A DNA stretch of 33,049 nt from contig JAGDAS010000142.1 in NCBI GenBank assembly GCA_017959385.1, positions 1 to 33,049 of the forward strand. Direction: 5' to 3'. This DNA is from Paludibacteraceae bacterium. GTDB taxonomy: Bacteria; Bacteroidota; Bacteroidia; Bacteroidales; Paludibacteraceae. The position numbers were made by a program, and so were the translations under genes. Below, piece by piece: positions 7,640 through 17,600 of this stretch (positions within the stretch are counted from its first letter, which is position 1; each line of letters starts with the position of its first letter). The notes beneath the pieces are model-generated. The model was not told the origin of the DNA. It searched no databases and saw nothing but the letters and a program-made list of their open reading frames with translations.

Positions 7640-9289
7640 ATGTTGCAATCGCTGCATATTGAAAATTACGTGCTCATCCGCGAATTGGACATTGACTTCA
7701 ACCGCGGATTTTCTGTCATAACCGGCGAAACCGGTTCCGGCAAATCCATTCTGTTGGGCGCTCTGCACCTATTGTTGGGCGGCCGCGCAGAGGGGAAGGT
7801 TATCCGCGACGGTGCGAAAAGATGCGTCGTCGAGGCTGTATTCGACCTACGGGGATATGGTATGGAGCCCTTCTTCAACGACCACGGGATGGACTATGAG
7901 GAACAGTGCATTTTGCGCCGCGAAATGACGGACAGCGGCAAGTCGCGCCTGTTCGTCAACGACAGTCCCTGCCCCGCCGGTTTGGTCCGGGAACTGGGCA
8001 GCCGGCTCATGGACATCCACTCGCAACACGCCAATCTCCTGCTCAAGGAAAGTTCCTTCCAGCTCTCCTTGCTGGACACGCTCGCGGGCAATAACGAACT
8101 GCTGGCCCGATGCAGCGAAGCTTACCGAAGCTGGCGCAACGCGCAAACCGAACTGCAGGAGGCTGTCGAGGCCGCACGCAGACACCGGGAGGATACGGAC
8201 TATCTGCGCTTCCAATACGACCAACTGACGGAAGCCGGCCTTACCGACGGCGAACAGGCCTTACTGGAAGAGGAACAGCAGACACTGGAGCATGCCACCG
8301 ATCTGCTTTCCGCTCTGGCACAGGCACATGCCGCCCTGCAGGATGAAGGTGGAGCACTTTCGTCACTCAACTTCGCCGACAGCCAGCTCCGCCCGTCATC
8401 CACATGGGGAGCACGCTACGGTGAATTGTACGAACGGCTGCACAGCGCCACCATCGAGTTGAAGGACATCAGCACCGAACTGGAACGGCTGCAGGAAAGC
8501 GTGGATGTGAATCCGCAGCGGTTGGAACAGGTGAACCAGCGGTTGGACCTCATCTACACGCTGCAGCAGAAGCATCAGGTGGACAGCATAGCGGGCCTGT
8601 TGGAAAAACAGCGCGAATTTGAACAAGCCCTGGCCGCCATCGACCATTGGGACGAGACGCAGGCGCGTTTGACCGAAGCGGTGGCACAGGCCCGTGCCAC
8701 GCTCGACAGCGTTGTAGGCGAACTTCACCGGCGACGTGCCGAAGTAATTGATCCGATTGTCGGGCAGCTCACCCGTCAGCTGGTTCCGCTGGGCGTACCC
8801 AACGCCCGGTTCGATATTCTGCTGGAGGAAACGGAGGTGGGTGCCATGGGGGCCGACCGCGCGGTCATCCGATTTTCGGCCAACCGGCAAATGGCGCTGC
8901 AACCCATCGCCCAAACGGCATCGGGAGGCGAAATTGCCCGTATTATGCTGTGTATCAAGGCTATGATAGCCAACTCCACCCAACTGCCCACCATCCTGTT
9001 TGACGAGATTGACACGGGAGTGTCGGGCGAAACCGCAGCCCGCATGGCCGGGATTCTACGGGAAATGGGCAACCGCACGCAGATTGTCTGCATCACCCAC
9101 CTGCCGCAGATTGCCGCCAAAGCCGACGTACATTACAAGGTGTACAAAGACGAAGGGGAACAAACCGAAACCCACATCCTTCAATTGGACGAAGCCGGCC
9201 GGGTGCAGGAAATCGCCAAAATGCTCAGCGGCGAATGCATCACGGACGAAGCGGTCCGCAACGCCCAATCCCTACTTGCCGGACGCTAA
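7640..9289 (+). CDS. recN: DNA repair protein RecN
   Basis: An SMC-like ATPase of 549 residues acting in double-strand-break repair. Walker A (GETGSGKS, residues 29-36) follows the usual N-terminus LxxLHIENYVLI. A long central coiled-coil region runs from about 150 to 350, rich in alternating Glu, Leu, Gln and Ala. The ABC signature appears as SGGEIARIM, and Walker B as ILFDEIDTGVSG with D455-E456, followed by ITHLPQIAAKAD. It begins 6 bases after the DUF4835 gene and is the last gene of the bamD operon. Its 3' end overlaps the convergent glycosyltransferase by 18 bases, leaving no room for a terminator between them. Confidence 0.95.
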   Translation: MLQSLHIENYVLIRELDIDFNRGFSVITGETGSGKSILLGALHLLLGGRAEGKVIRDGAKRCVVEAVFDLRGYGMEPFFNDHGMDYEEQCILRREMTDSGKSRLFVNDSPCPAGLVRELGSRLMDIHSQHANLLLKESSFQLSLLDTLAGNNELLARCSEAYRSWRNAQTELQEAVEAARRHREDTDYLRFQYDQLTEAGLTDGEQALLEEEQQTLEHATDLLSALAQAHAALQDEGGALSSLNFADSQLRPSSTWGARYGELYERLHSATIELKDISTELERLQESVDVNPQRLEQVNQRLDLIYTLQQKHQVDSIAGLLEKQREFEQALAAIDHWDETQARLTEAVAQARATLDSVVGELHRRRAEVIDPIVGQLTRQLVPLGVPNARFDILLEETEVGAMGADRAVIRFSANRQMALQPIAQTASGGEIARIMLCIKAMIANSTQLPTILFDEIDTGVSGETAARMAGILREMGNRTQIVCITHLPQIAAKADVHYKVYKDEGEQTETHILQLDEAGRVQEIAKMLSGECITDEAVRNAQSLLAGR

Positions 9290-10321
9290 CCGGCTGTATT
9301 GTCTGCGTCCCAACAGCATGGACTGTACCAATATGCTGTGCGGATAAACCGTAGGAATACGGTCCACCAGGCTCACCTCACGGTTCTGCCGGCGGGACGC
9401 CCGCATCTGCGCCTTCATCCTGTGGTAACTCCAACGCGCCCGGACTACCGCCAGAAAATCATGCGGATGCCCCTGCAGCAGGAAGGAAAGCGCCGCCGTC
9501 CAGTCGAGCACAAAGCGGACAGGCATCAGCCAAAGCAATTTTCCGAAAGGAAGGTTTTTATAGAGCATGAGCAGATTGTTGCGGAAATTCAGGTAGGTCT
9601 TGCGTGGATTTTCCTTGTTGAGCGTACCGCCTCCCACATGGAACACCTTGGACTGAGGAACGACCACCACCTCCCGTCCGCGCGACCACAGACGCCAGCA
9701 AAGGTCGATTTCCTCCTGGTGCGCGAAGAAACGGGGATCCAGTCCGCCGTAATCCACATAATCGTCCTGCCGGATGATCAGGCAGGCACCGGTAGCCCAA
9801 AAAACAGGGACCACCGTATCGTACTGACCGCTGTCGGTCTCCAGCGTATCCATGATCCTTCCGCGGCAGAAGGGATAACCCAAGTAATCGATAAATCCGC
9901 CACAGGCACCGGCAAATTCGAATCGTCCGTGATCGGCCGCCTGGAGGATCTTGGGCTGGCAGGCCGCCACGCGGGGATGCTTCTCCATATAGGCAATGGG
10001 AGCGTCCAACCAACCGGGTGTCACCTCGACATCCGAATTGAGCAGCACGACATATTCCGTATCCACCCGGTCCACGGCGATATTGTAACCTTCGGCAAAT
10101 CCATGGTTTTCCGCAAATTCAAACACCTGCACCTGAGGCATGGCCTGCTTGAGCCAGGCGACGGAACCATCGGTGGAACCGTTGTCGGCAACGATCACAT
10201 CGGCCATAGCCGGGTCGGTATGGGCGACCACCGAAGGCAGGTAGCGTTGCAAATAGGCCAATCCGTTCCAATTGAGGATGATGACCGATACCCTGTTCTG
10301 CGACTGACTGCTTTGTATCAT
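9272..10321 (-). CDS. Family 2 glycosyltransferase (rhamnosyltransferase-like)
   Basis: A 349-residue soluble-looking GT-A enzyme. It starts with SVIILNWNGLAYLQRYLPSV, has the ADNGSTDGS nucleotide-sugar motif, NSDVEV as the DxD-like metal site, and the late GLDPRFFAHQEEIDLCWR and SKVFHVGGGT segments typical of the rhamnosyl- or mannosyl-transferases often found in polysaccharide gene sets. A C-terminal amphipathic or hydrophobic stretch may touch the membrane. The start is set at 10321 because its ATG overlaps the stop of the upstream acyltransferase as ATGA; the 18-base-longer frame lies inside that gene. It is the third gene of a minus-strand operon for envelope lipid or glycan assembly. 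Sugar and acceptor are unknown. Confidence 0.88.
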   Translation of the reverse strand: MIQSSQSQNRVSVIILNWNGLAYLQRYLPSVVAHTDPAMADVIVADNGSTDGSVAWLKQAMPQVQVFEFAENHGFAEGYNIAVDRVDTEYVVLLNSDVEVTPGWLDAPIAYMEKHPRVAACQPKILQAADHGRFEFAGACGGFIDYLGYPFCRGRIMDTLETDSGQYDTVVPVFWATGACLIIRQDDYVDYGGLDPRFFAHQEEIDLCWRLWSRGREVVVVPQSKVFHVGGGTLNKENPRKTYLNFRNNLLMLYKNLPFGKLLWLMPVRFVLDWTAALSFLLQGHPHDFLAVVRARWSYHRMKAQMRASRRQNREVSLVDRIPTVYPHSILVQSMLLGRRQYSRLASGK

Positions 10322-11166
10322 GACTGAGCGTATTTCCAACGACGGTGTGACCAGAGGTACAACTCGGGCTGGCGGCGGATCGACGCCTCCAGCAAGCGGA
10401 TGTAGCGGGTGGTCAGGGTATGCTCCTCTTCGGCCGAAGCGTCGGCGGTCAGAGGGATGGTATGAACCCGATAGTGTCCACGGGACGTTTTTTCGATGTC
10501 AAAATACAGAATGGCACAGTGGAAATGCCTTCCGATCCGTTCGGCACCTTCATAGACCGGCGCCGTCCGGTGCATAAAATCGAGCGAGAATTTCGCCCGG
10601 TCCACCGCCTGGTCGGCCAGGAAACCGACGGCCACCTGCTGTCCGGCACCGATGTAGCCGGCAATGGTGTGGTAACCCTTGCGCGCCTCGACACTTTCCG
10701 AACCGAAACGCTCGCGCAAATCGTGCATCAAACGGTCGAAACCGGGGTTGTACAACTGTTTGTAAAGCTGGATCACATGGACATGGCGGGGCACATGCAG
10801 CGTATAGGACGGTATGTACTCCCAATTACCCATGTGGCCCATCAGCCCCAGCACCGAACGCCCCTCGGCATACCAACGCTCCACTTCGGGACAGGGCGGA
10901 AACTCCATCCGACGGCGGATCTCGTCCTCCGGCATAGAGAACAGTTTGACCGTCTCGACCAGCATATCGCAGAAGTGGCGGTAGAAGGCTTTTTCAATGC
11001 CGCGCCTTTCGGAATCCTCCTTTTCCGGAAAGGATTTCTCCAAATTGGCGCGCACCACCCCGCGACGATAGCCGACTAGGTAGTAAACCAATACGTAGAG
11101 TACATTGGAGATGCCGTACATCACCCCCCACGGCAGATGCGACAGGATGGAAAAAAATCGTTTCAT
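10318..11166 (-). CDS. Lysophospholipid/lipid A acyltransferase, LpxL (HtrB) family
   Basis: A 282-residue LpxL/LpxM-family acyltransferase, which adds a secondary acyl chain to lipid A (or a similar acceptor) at the inner face of the cytoplasmic membrane. It has an N-terminal membrane anchor (about 8-32), the HxxxxE catalytic pair as HMGNWE (H111, E116), a GFLADQ segment matching the usual P-loop-like third motif, and the C-terminal LYLWSHRRWK. Such N-terminally anchored proteins lack a cleaved signal, as here. It lies between the small acidic gene and the glycosyltransferase, with ATGA overlaps on both sides, so the three are translationally coupled. Substrate specificity cannot be read from sequence. 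Confidence 0.9.
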   Translation of the reverse strand: MKRFFSILSHLPWGVMYGISNVLYVLVYYLVGYRRGVVRANLEKSFPEKEDSERRGIEKAFYRHFCDMLVETVKLFSMPEDEIRRRMEFPPCPEVERWYAEGRSVLGLMGHMGNWEYIPSYTLHVPRHVHVIQLYKQLYNPGFDRLMHDLRERFGSESVEARKGYHTIAGYIGAGQQVAVGFLADQAVDRAKFSLDFMHRTAPVYEGAERIGRHFHCAILYFDIEKTSRGHYRVHTIPLTADASAEEEHTLTTRYIRLLEASIRRQPELYLWSHRRWKYAQS

Positions 11167-11486
11167 GAACGGTACAGCGACTCGTTGTAGGCGTACTCTG
11201 CGGCAAGGAAAGCGTCCACCACCGCCTCGTCAACATGCTCCTGTCCCTGCTTGCGTGCCGCCTTGAGCAGGTAGGCGGCCAATTCGTCTTCGTCAATTTC
11301 GATCACCTCGTCGGTATCGTCCAGGTACCCTTTTTCGTCATAGAAATCTAACTCAACATCGAGCAGATACTGCACATCGTCCTCATCAATGCGGCTGCGC
11401 ACCGCCTCAGGAACGTGCTTGAGAATGTAAGCGATGGCGGCGTCATCGTCACCGTTCAAAAAACGCGGGTCTTGCATATCGGCCAT
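11163..11486 (-). CDS. Small acidic protein of unknown function
   Basis: A 107-residue cytoplasmic-looking protein without a signal peptide or membrane segment. I recognise no named domain. It is strongly acidic: about 30 Asp/Glu against 9 Lys/Arg, with clusters such as DEVIEIDEDE. The helical C-terminal half (LAAYLLKAARKQG, then EHVDEAVVDAFLAAEYAY) looks folded rather than disordered. It has its own upstream TATCTTTG box and its stop overlaps the LpxL-type acyltransferase start as ATGA, so it is the first gene of that three-gene operon. A role near lipid A or glycan assembly is only suggested by the neighbourhood. Confidence 0.72.
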   Translation of the reverse strand: MADMQDPRFLNGDDDAAIAYILKHVPEAVRSRIDEDDVQYLLDVELDFYDEKGYLDDTDEVIEIDEDELAAYLLKAARKQGQEHVDEAVVDAFLAAEYAYNESLYRS

Positions 11487-11509
11487 AAGCGGAAAAGTTA
11501 AATTTGATA

Positions 11510-11517
11510 CAAAGATA
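11510..11517 (-). promoter_or_regulatory. Bacteroidota -7 box (TATCTTTG, minus strand) for the acidic-protein/LpxL/GT operon
   Basis: An exact TAnnTTTG match on the minus strand, 23 bases before the start at 11486, in the 153-base divergent intergenic region. It drives the leftward operon. Confidence 0.75.
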
Positions 11518-11603
11518 GAAAAAAAATCCGTTGCAGAAAAGCCCCATTTGCATTCCTGTTGAAAGAATTGAAAATCTAATTTTTCAGGTAATGGAATTTC
11601 TAT

Positions 11604-11611
11604 TAACTTTG
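11604..11611 (+). promoter_or_regulatory. Bacteroidota -7 box (TAACTTTG) before the giant repeat protein
   Basis: An exact TAnnTTTG match, 28 bases before the start at 11640. It faces away from the minus-strand box at 11510, so the 153-base gap 11487-11639 carries two divergent promoters and a long A/T-rich stretch between them. I see nothing else in the gap. Confidence 0.7.
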
Positions 11612-11623
11612 CGCCCGTATTAT

Positions 11624-11629
11624 AAGGAG
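11624..11629 (+). promoter_or_regulatory. Shine-Dalgarno-like AAGGAG before the giant repeat protein
   Basis: AAGGAG ends 10 bases before the ATG at 11640. Purine-rich ribosome-binding sites of this quality are absent before most other genes here and uncommon in Bacteroidota, so the site stands out and supports this start codon. Confidence 0.55.
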
Positions 11630-11639
11630 AAGTTTTTGC

Positions 11640-14600
11640 ATGAAGTCACTAAAAAAACTGATTACCCTCGGGTTGTCTGTACTGACATGCCTGTCCGCGA
11701 CCGGGCAGCAGATCAATTCGGATACGCCCAACCTAGACTTCTCCCTGGGCAATTTCGAGCACTGGAAACTCTACACCGGCTGGTTTGAACGCGACGATGC
11801 GGCCACCTATACCGACGACGAAGGTCTGCATGAGGTCTATTACTACGACGAATGGCAACCCTTCACCTGGGATCCCGCTTACGAAAACCTGCAAATTCCG
11901 CGTATCAGCCGTTTCCAGGCCATCAACACCCACTCGGCCGACCCGGTGCTCTCCTGCTACAACACGCTCTACACCACGCCGGAGGGCTATTCCTCCGCCG
12001 GACGTATCGGCGGTCCGACCCTGGCCGAAGGCAAAACTCCGGAAGGCGTATGCACCGAACATGCCGCCGCCGAAAAAATGGAATACGAATTTGAGATTAC
12101 GGAGAACACCGTATTGCTTACCTGCCAATACGCCTGTGCTCTGCAAGCTCCTGAAACACAAGGCGAGAACCACCGCGGACCGCGCATCCCCTACTTCCTG
12201 ATGAGCATCAACATCGTGGATCCGTCCTCGGGCGATGTAATCTCCAAGGCCACCTGCGGTGAATTCGTAGCCGACGCCGACTCGACCAAGACCGGCATCA
12301 TGACGCGCAACACGAACATCTGTCCGCTGGGGTCGCTGCAATCCATGACCCGGCAATCCTACTACGTCTATCGCGACTGGACTACCGAATACATCTATTT
12401 GGGCGACTACATCGGTCAAACGGCCCGCATCACCCTGATCACGCACGACTGTCTGCAGGGATTGGGCAGCGGGCATCCCAATGCAGGCAGCCACGAAGCC
12501 TACGGCTATTTCCGCGGCGAGACACGCTCCCTGGCGCTGACCCCTTACGCCTGCGGCGATGCCGACGCCACCATTTCGGCACCGGAGATGTTCGACTCCT
12601 ACCAATGGAGCCGGAGCGACAACATTCCCATCACGGTCGATCCCGCCCATCCGCATACGGTGACCATCCCGCGCGCCAGCATCACCGAAGGGGTGGTTTA
12701 CTACTGTAAAGTCACCAAAGGTTGTTTCACCACCACGCTTTCGACCGAACTCAATCCGGTCATTATCCGGCCCGATTTCACTTACGAGCAGCGCTGTCTG
12801 GGCGAAATCGCCTTTACCGACCAGACCACCGTGGAAAACGACATCATCACGCTGGCCATCTGGTACTACGGCGACGGCAGCGACGTGGACTACAATCCGG
12901 CACCGCAGCACAGCCACACCTACGAGAATCCGGGCAACTACACGGTGAAACTGACCCTCCAGACCAAGACCGGCTGCCAGATGGAGCGCAACTTCCTGGT
13001 CAATGTCAAGGCCTTCCCCGCCATCAGCATTGACGGCGAGGACCCCTGCTCCGGCGCACAGAACCGCATCTACCTCATTGGAGCAGGTTCCATGGCCCAT
13101 TGGAAATGGTACCGCAAAGGCGTGGAAATGACCGGACGCAACGACCGCACCTATGTGGACGACGTCCTCGTTTCGGACGACGGCATGACCGTGTACCGCG
13201 TAGTGGCACAAGATGCCGCCGGTTGTGAATACACCACCCAGAAGGAAATCACTCCGAAACAACTGCCCTCCGTCTATATTCAGGCCGATCCGCAGGTCTG
13301 CTTCGGGGATCCTGTCACCCTCACGGCCATCTCCAACGCCAATATCTACGATTGGATCTCGACCAATGTCACCACCAAAACGCTGACCACCACACCGTCC
13401 GACACCACCACTTATCAGGTTATCGTGACCGGTGCCAACAACTGTCAGGACACGGCCGCATGGACGGTCAACGTACTGGATCTGCCCACCTTGGAGATTA
13501 CCGGCAACACCACTTTTTGCGAAGGCACCTCCACCCAATGGACCGTATCGGGTGCGCGCAATTACTATTGGAAAAATGCATTGGGCGACATCGTTTCCAA
13601 CACCAACCGTCTGACTGTACTGACCGCAGGCCCCTACACCGTATATGCCACCGATGTCAACAACTGCAAGGCACAGTTGAGCAAAACCGCTTATGCCGTT
13701 CCCAGGCCGGAACTTTCGTACGATTACGAGCCGGCCTGCGTGGGCGACAACTACCGGGTCCGTCTGGAGGGTGCGGTCAGCTACCAGTGGTCGGACGGTT
13801 CGACCGACGAAATCCGTACCGACATCACAGCGGTCAACTCCATCCGGACCTACACGGTAGTAGGACGTGACGGTGACTGTGAATCAAGCCTCAACATCCG
13901 TTTGGACTACCATCCGCTGCCCCGCGTGCGGATCCAGGGCGATGACAAGATCTGCTACGGTTCGCCCGTACCCGCCGTACTGACCGCCTCCGGTGCCTCC
14001 CATTACCGCTGGGAGCACGGTACAATTGCCAACCCGGTACAGGTGTCGCCCTCCGACAACGCCACCTACACGGTGGTGGGTACCGACGCGAACGGTTGCC
14101 GGGGAACCGCCAGCTTCGATGTCACCGTTCTGCCGTTGCCTGTTGTATCCATCAGCGGTCCCGATTCGACCTGCTTCAACACCCACGTCAACCTGACCGC
14201 CTCGGGTGCCGCCACCTACACATGGACCACAGGAGAAACGGGTGCGGAATACCGTACCTCCGATCTGACCGCCACCCAAACCTTTACGGTTGCCGGCACC
14301 GACACCTACGGCTGCACCGCACGCTCCTCCCACCGGGTGATTGTGAAAACAAAGCCCACAGTCACGTTGACCGGCCTGACCAAAATCTGCGAAGGCGAAA
14401 CCTTCCGTATCAACGCATCATCGGCTACCGCCACCTCCTACCAATGGGAGGAGAACGGCACACCGCTGAGCAACCGTACCGCACTGTACACCCACTTGGC
14501 CGACAACAACCTGTCTCTTTCGCTGCAGGGTTTCCTGAAGGGTTGCCCTTCGGACAAAATCGACACGTTGTTGCTGGTGAAACGCAAACCCTTTGTCTAT

Positions 14601-17600
14601 ATCAACGGACCGGAGACCATCTGCCTGAACGACACGGCCCACTTCCATGCCTCCAATGCGGAGAGCTACCTGTGGCTGCACAACAACTCTCCGCTCGACT
14701 CGCTGGTGGTTTCGCCCATTTCGGCCACCTCGTACCGCTATACGCTACGCGGTACTACCGATGGATGTTCCAGAGACACCACGATCACACTGCAGGTACT
14801 GCCACTGCCGCAGTTCCGCGTGGAAGGCAACACCGAATACTGTCTGAACGAACAAATCAACCTGACGGCCACCGCCACCGAGGTATATACCTACACTTGG
14901 AAGGACTACGGAACCGGTGCGGAATTCCAAACCTACCCCGATGCCGTGGGTAACACCACCTACCAGGTCACCGCAACGGATCTGCACCAGTGTGCCTCCA
15001 GCAAACCCGTTACCGTACGTATCAAGCCCATTCCGGACGTGCAACTGACCGGTATCCCCGAAGTATGTGTGGGCGACTGGTTCCGTATCACCGCCAACAA
15101 CGCACAGTCCTACACCTGGCAGGACGGAAGCACCCAGGAATCTTATACGTTGCAGGCCGAAAAAGACTCACTGCTCAAGGTAACCGGTTGTTCCAACGGC
15201 TGTTGCGCCGAAGCCCGCATACAGCTGACCGCCAAGCCCAACCCAACGGTCACCATCAACGGCAAACAGCGTATCTGCTCGGGCGACGAGGTAACCCTGA
15301 CTGCCAGCAGCCTGACCGAAGTAGCCTTTGAGTGGTCGCACGGCCCCACGGGCGCCACCATTTCGGATGCGCTTTACTCCGACAACACCTACCGGGTACG
15401 CGCCACCGCACGCAACGGTTGCAGCGGCGAGGACACCTACACCATCCATGTGGATACGCTTCCGCAAATACGCATTTCGGGCAGAAGCTCCATGTGCAAC
15501 GGCGAAACGACCGATTGGGAGGCCAGCGGTGCGCAAAGCTACATTTGGGAACGGGGTACCAACACGGAATACGCCGGCGAGCGCTATCCCATCAACACCT
15601 CTGTCACACGCAGTTATTCGGTCTATGGTGTCGATGGAAACGGTTGCCGCAACACGGCGCAGAAAACCATGACCGTCATTCCGCTGCCCGTGCTCACCTC
15701 ATCGGGCAACACCATCATGTGCAAGGGCGACACCTTCCATATCGCTGTGCAGGGAGCCGACACCTACCTATGGCAGAATGGAAGTACCGAATCGACCTTC
15801 GAATACATTGCCGCCAAAGACACGCTTTGTTCCATCGTGGGAACCAAGAACGGATGCTCCAGCCAACTGGATGTACAGCTCTACTCGCTGGAGAATCCCT
15901 ATGTAACCATCACCTGCAGCGTCCCGGTCATCTGTGCCGGAGACACCACCACGCTCGAGGCGAACGGTGCCGACATTTACCGCTGGTTTGACGAAAGTAC
16001 GGACGACTACAACATTGTCACCACCAAGCAGAACACCACTTATACGGTAACGGGCTACAACATCTACAACGACTACGGCGGCAAGCAATGCAAGGGGACC
16101 GCCCGCTTCGACCTGCGTGTCAATCCGTTGCCCGAAGTGCTGATCCAGGGTCCCGACCACCTGTGCGAAGACGGTGAACTGACACTGACAGCCACGGGCG
16201 ACCCCGTACAGATGTACCTGTGGCAGGACAAAGTGCCCGGAAGCGAGCGCAGTTTCTACAATACACAGATTGACAACGGCGGCATCTACCAGGTCAAAAC
16301 CTACAGTGTCACCGGTACCGATGCCAACAACTGCTCTTTCACCACCCGGCACGAAGTAACGGTGTACGCTTATCCCGACATGGGCTACCTGGGACGTACC
16401 GACCTGTGCTACGGCGACTCGCTGCTGCTCACCATCACCGGCAATGCCGACACCTATTCATGGGCACACGACGGCTCCACCAGCGACTATCTGGCCACCA
16501 TTGCCCAGAATGTCACCCTCTACCAGGTAACCGGCACCCTCAACGGCTGCAGCACGCTGCAGGACATCCCGGTCATCATTCGTCCGCTGCCCATCGTACT
16601 GATTGACGGTGTATCCGAGATCTGCGCCGGCAACGACATCACCTTGTCCGCCAGCGGTGCCGCCACCTATTTGTGGAACACCTACACGCACGACACCACC
16701 GCCGACATCACCGTCCGCCCGCACGAGGAGGTCAACACCTACTCGGTGGTCGGATTCTCGGAATACAACTGCCAAAGTTCGCGCACCAAGCAGGTAGTGG
16801 TCCACCCGCTTCCCGTATTCCGCGTGGACGGTGACAAGAACATCTGCTTCGGTGGTGCCGCCACCATCCAGGCCATCGGCAATGCCGCCAGCTATACTTG
16901 GAGTACGGGAGAGGTGGCCGAAACCATCCATCCCGTCATTGACCAGACCAGCACCTTCCAGGTAACGGCCGTCAGTGAGCACAATTGTACCTCGGAATCC
17001 TCTTGGACCGTGGTGCCGGTGGAGGATCCCGAATTGGACTTCGGAGGAGAGACCGTGGTCTGCGTCGGCGACACCATCCACCTCATCGGACAGGGTGCCA
17101 CCTCCTACCGCTGGCCCGACGGCTCCACGGGTACGGAATACACCCAGGTGATGAAAGAAACCACCGACATCATCATGCAGGGAACCAAGCAGAACTGCAC
17201 GGTTTCGCTGCCCATCCATATTGAAGCCATGTCCACCCCCAACCTGATGGTCAGTGGTCCGGGTGCGGTATGCCGCAACCACGAGTTCACGCTTACCGCG
17301 GCGGGCGCAAAGTCCTTCAGTTGGAGCACCGGCGAACAGACGCCCGACATGACCACCGCCATCAACGTACCTTCGGTCTTCTTCGTAACCGGCCGGAGCG
17401 GCAACTGTTCGGCCACCGTCCAGGTGAATGTGGACCTGCTGCCCGCCCCCAAGACCTTCGTACGGCTGGATGACTTCAGCGTATGCCCCGGACGCGCCGA
17501 TTCCGTCATGCTTTCCGTTACCGGCGCCGACCGTTACGAGTGGTCGGCTCTGCCCGACAACGCAGCCGTTACCGCCACCATGTCCGACCAGGCGCGTGCC

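Noticed and set aside
9299-10327. Plus-strand open frame (342 codons) opposite the minus-strand glycosyltransferase
   Set aside because: The minus strand encodes an intact family 2 glycosyltransferase with ATGA coupling to its neighbour; the plus-strand product has no domain.
11733-13538. Long antisense open frame (601 codons, minus strand) inside the giant repeat gene, with a similar one at 16458-18212
   Set aside because: Both mirror the Thr- and Ala-rich coding pattern of the real gene. They have no promoter box and no recognisable domain.
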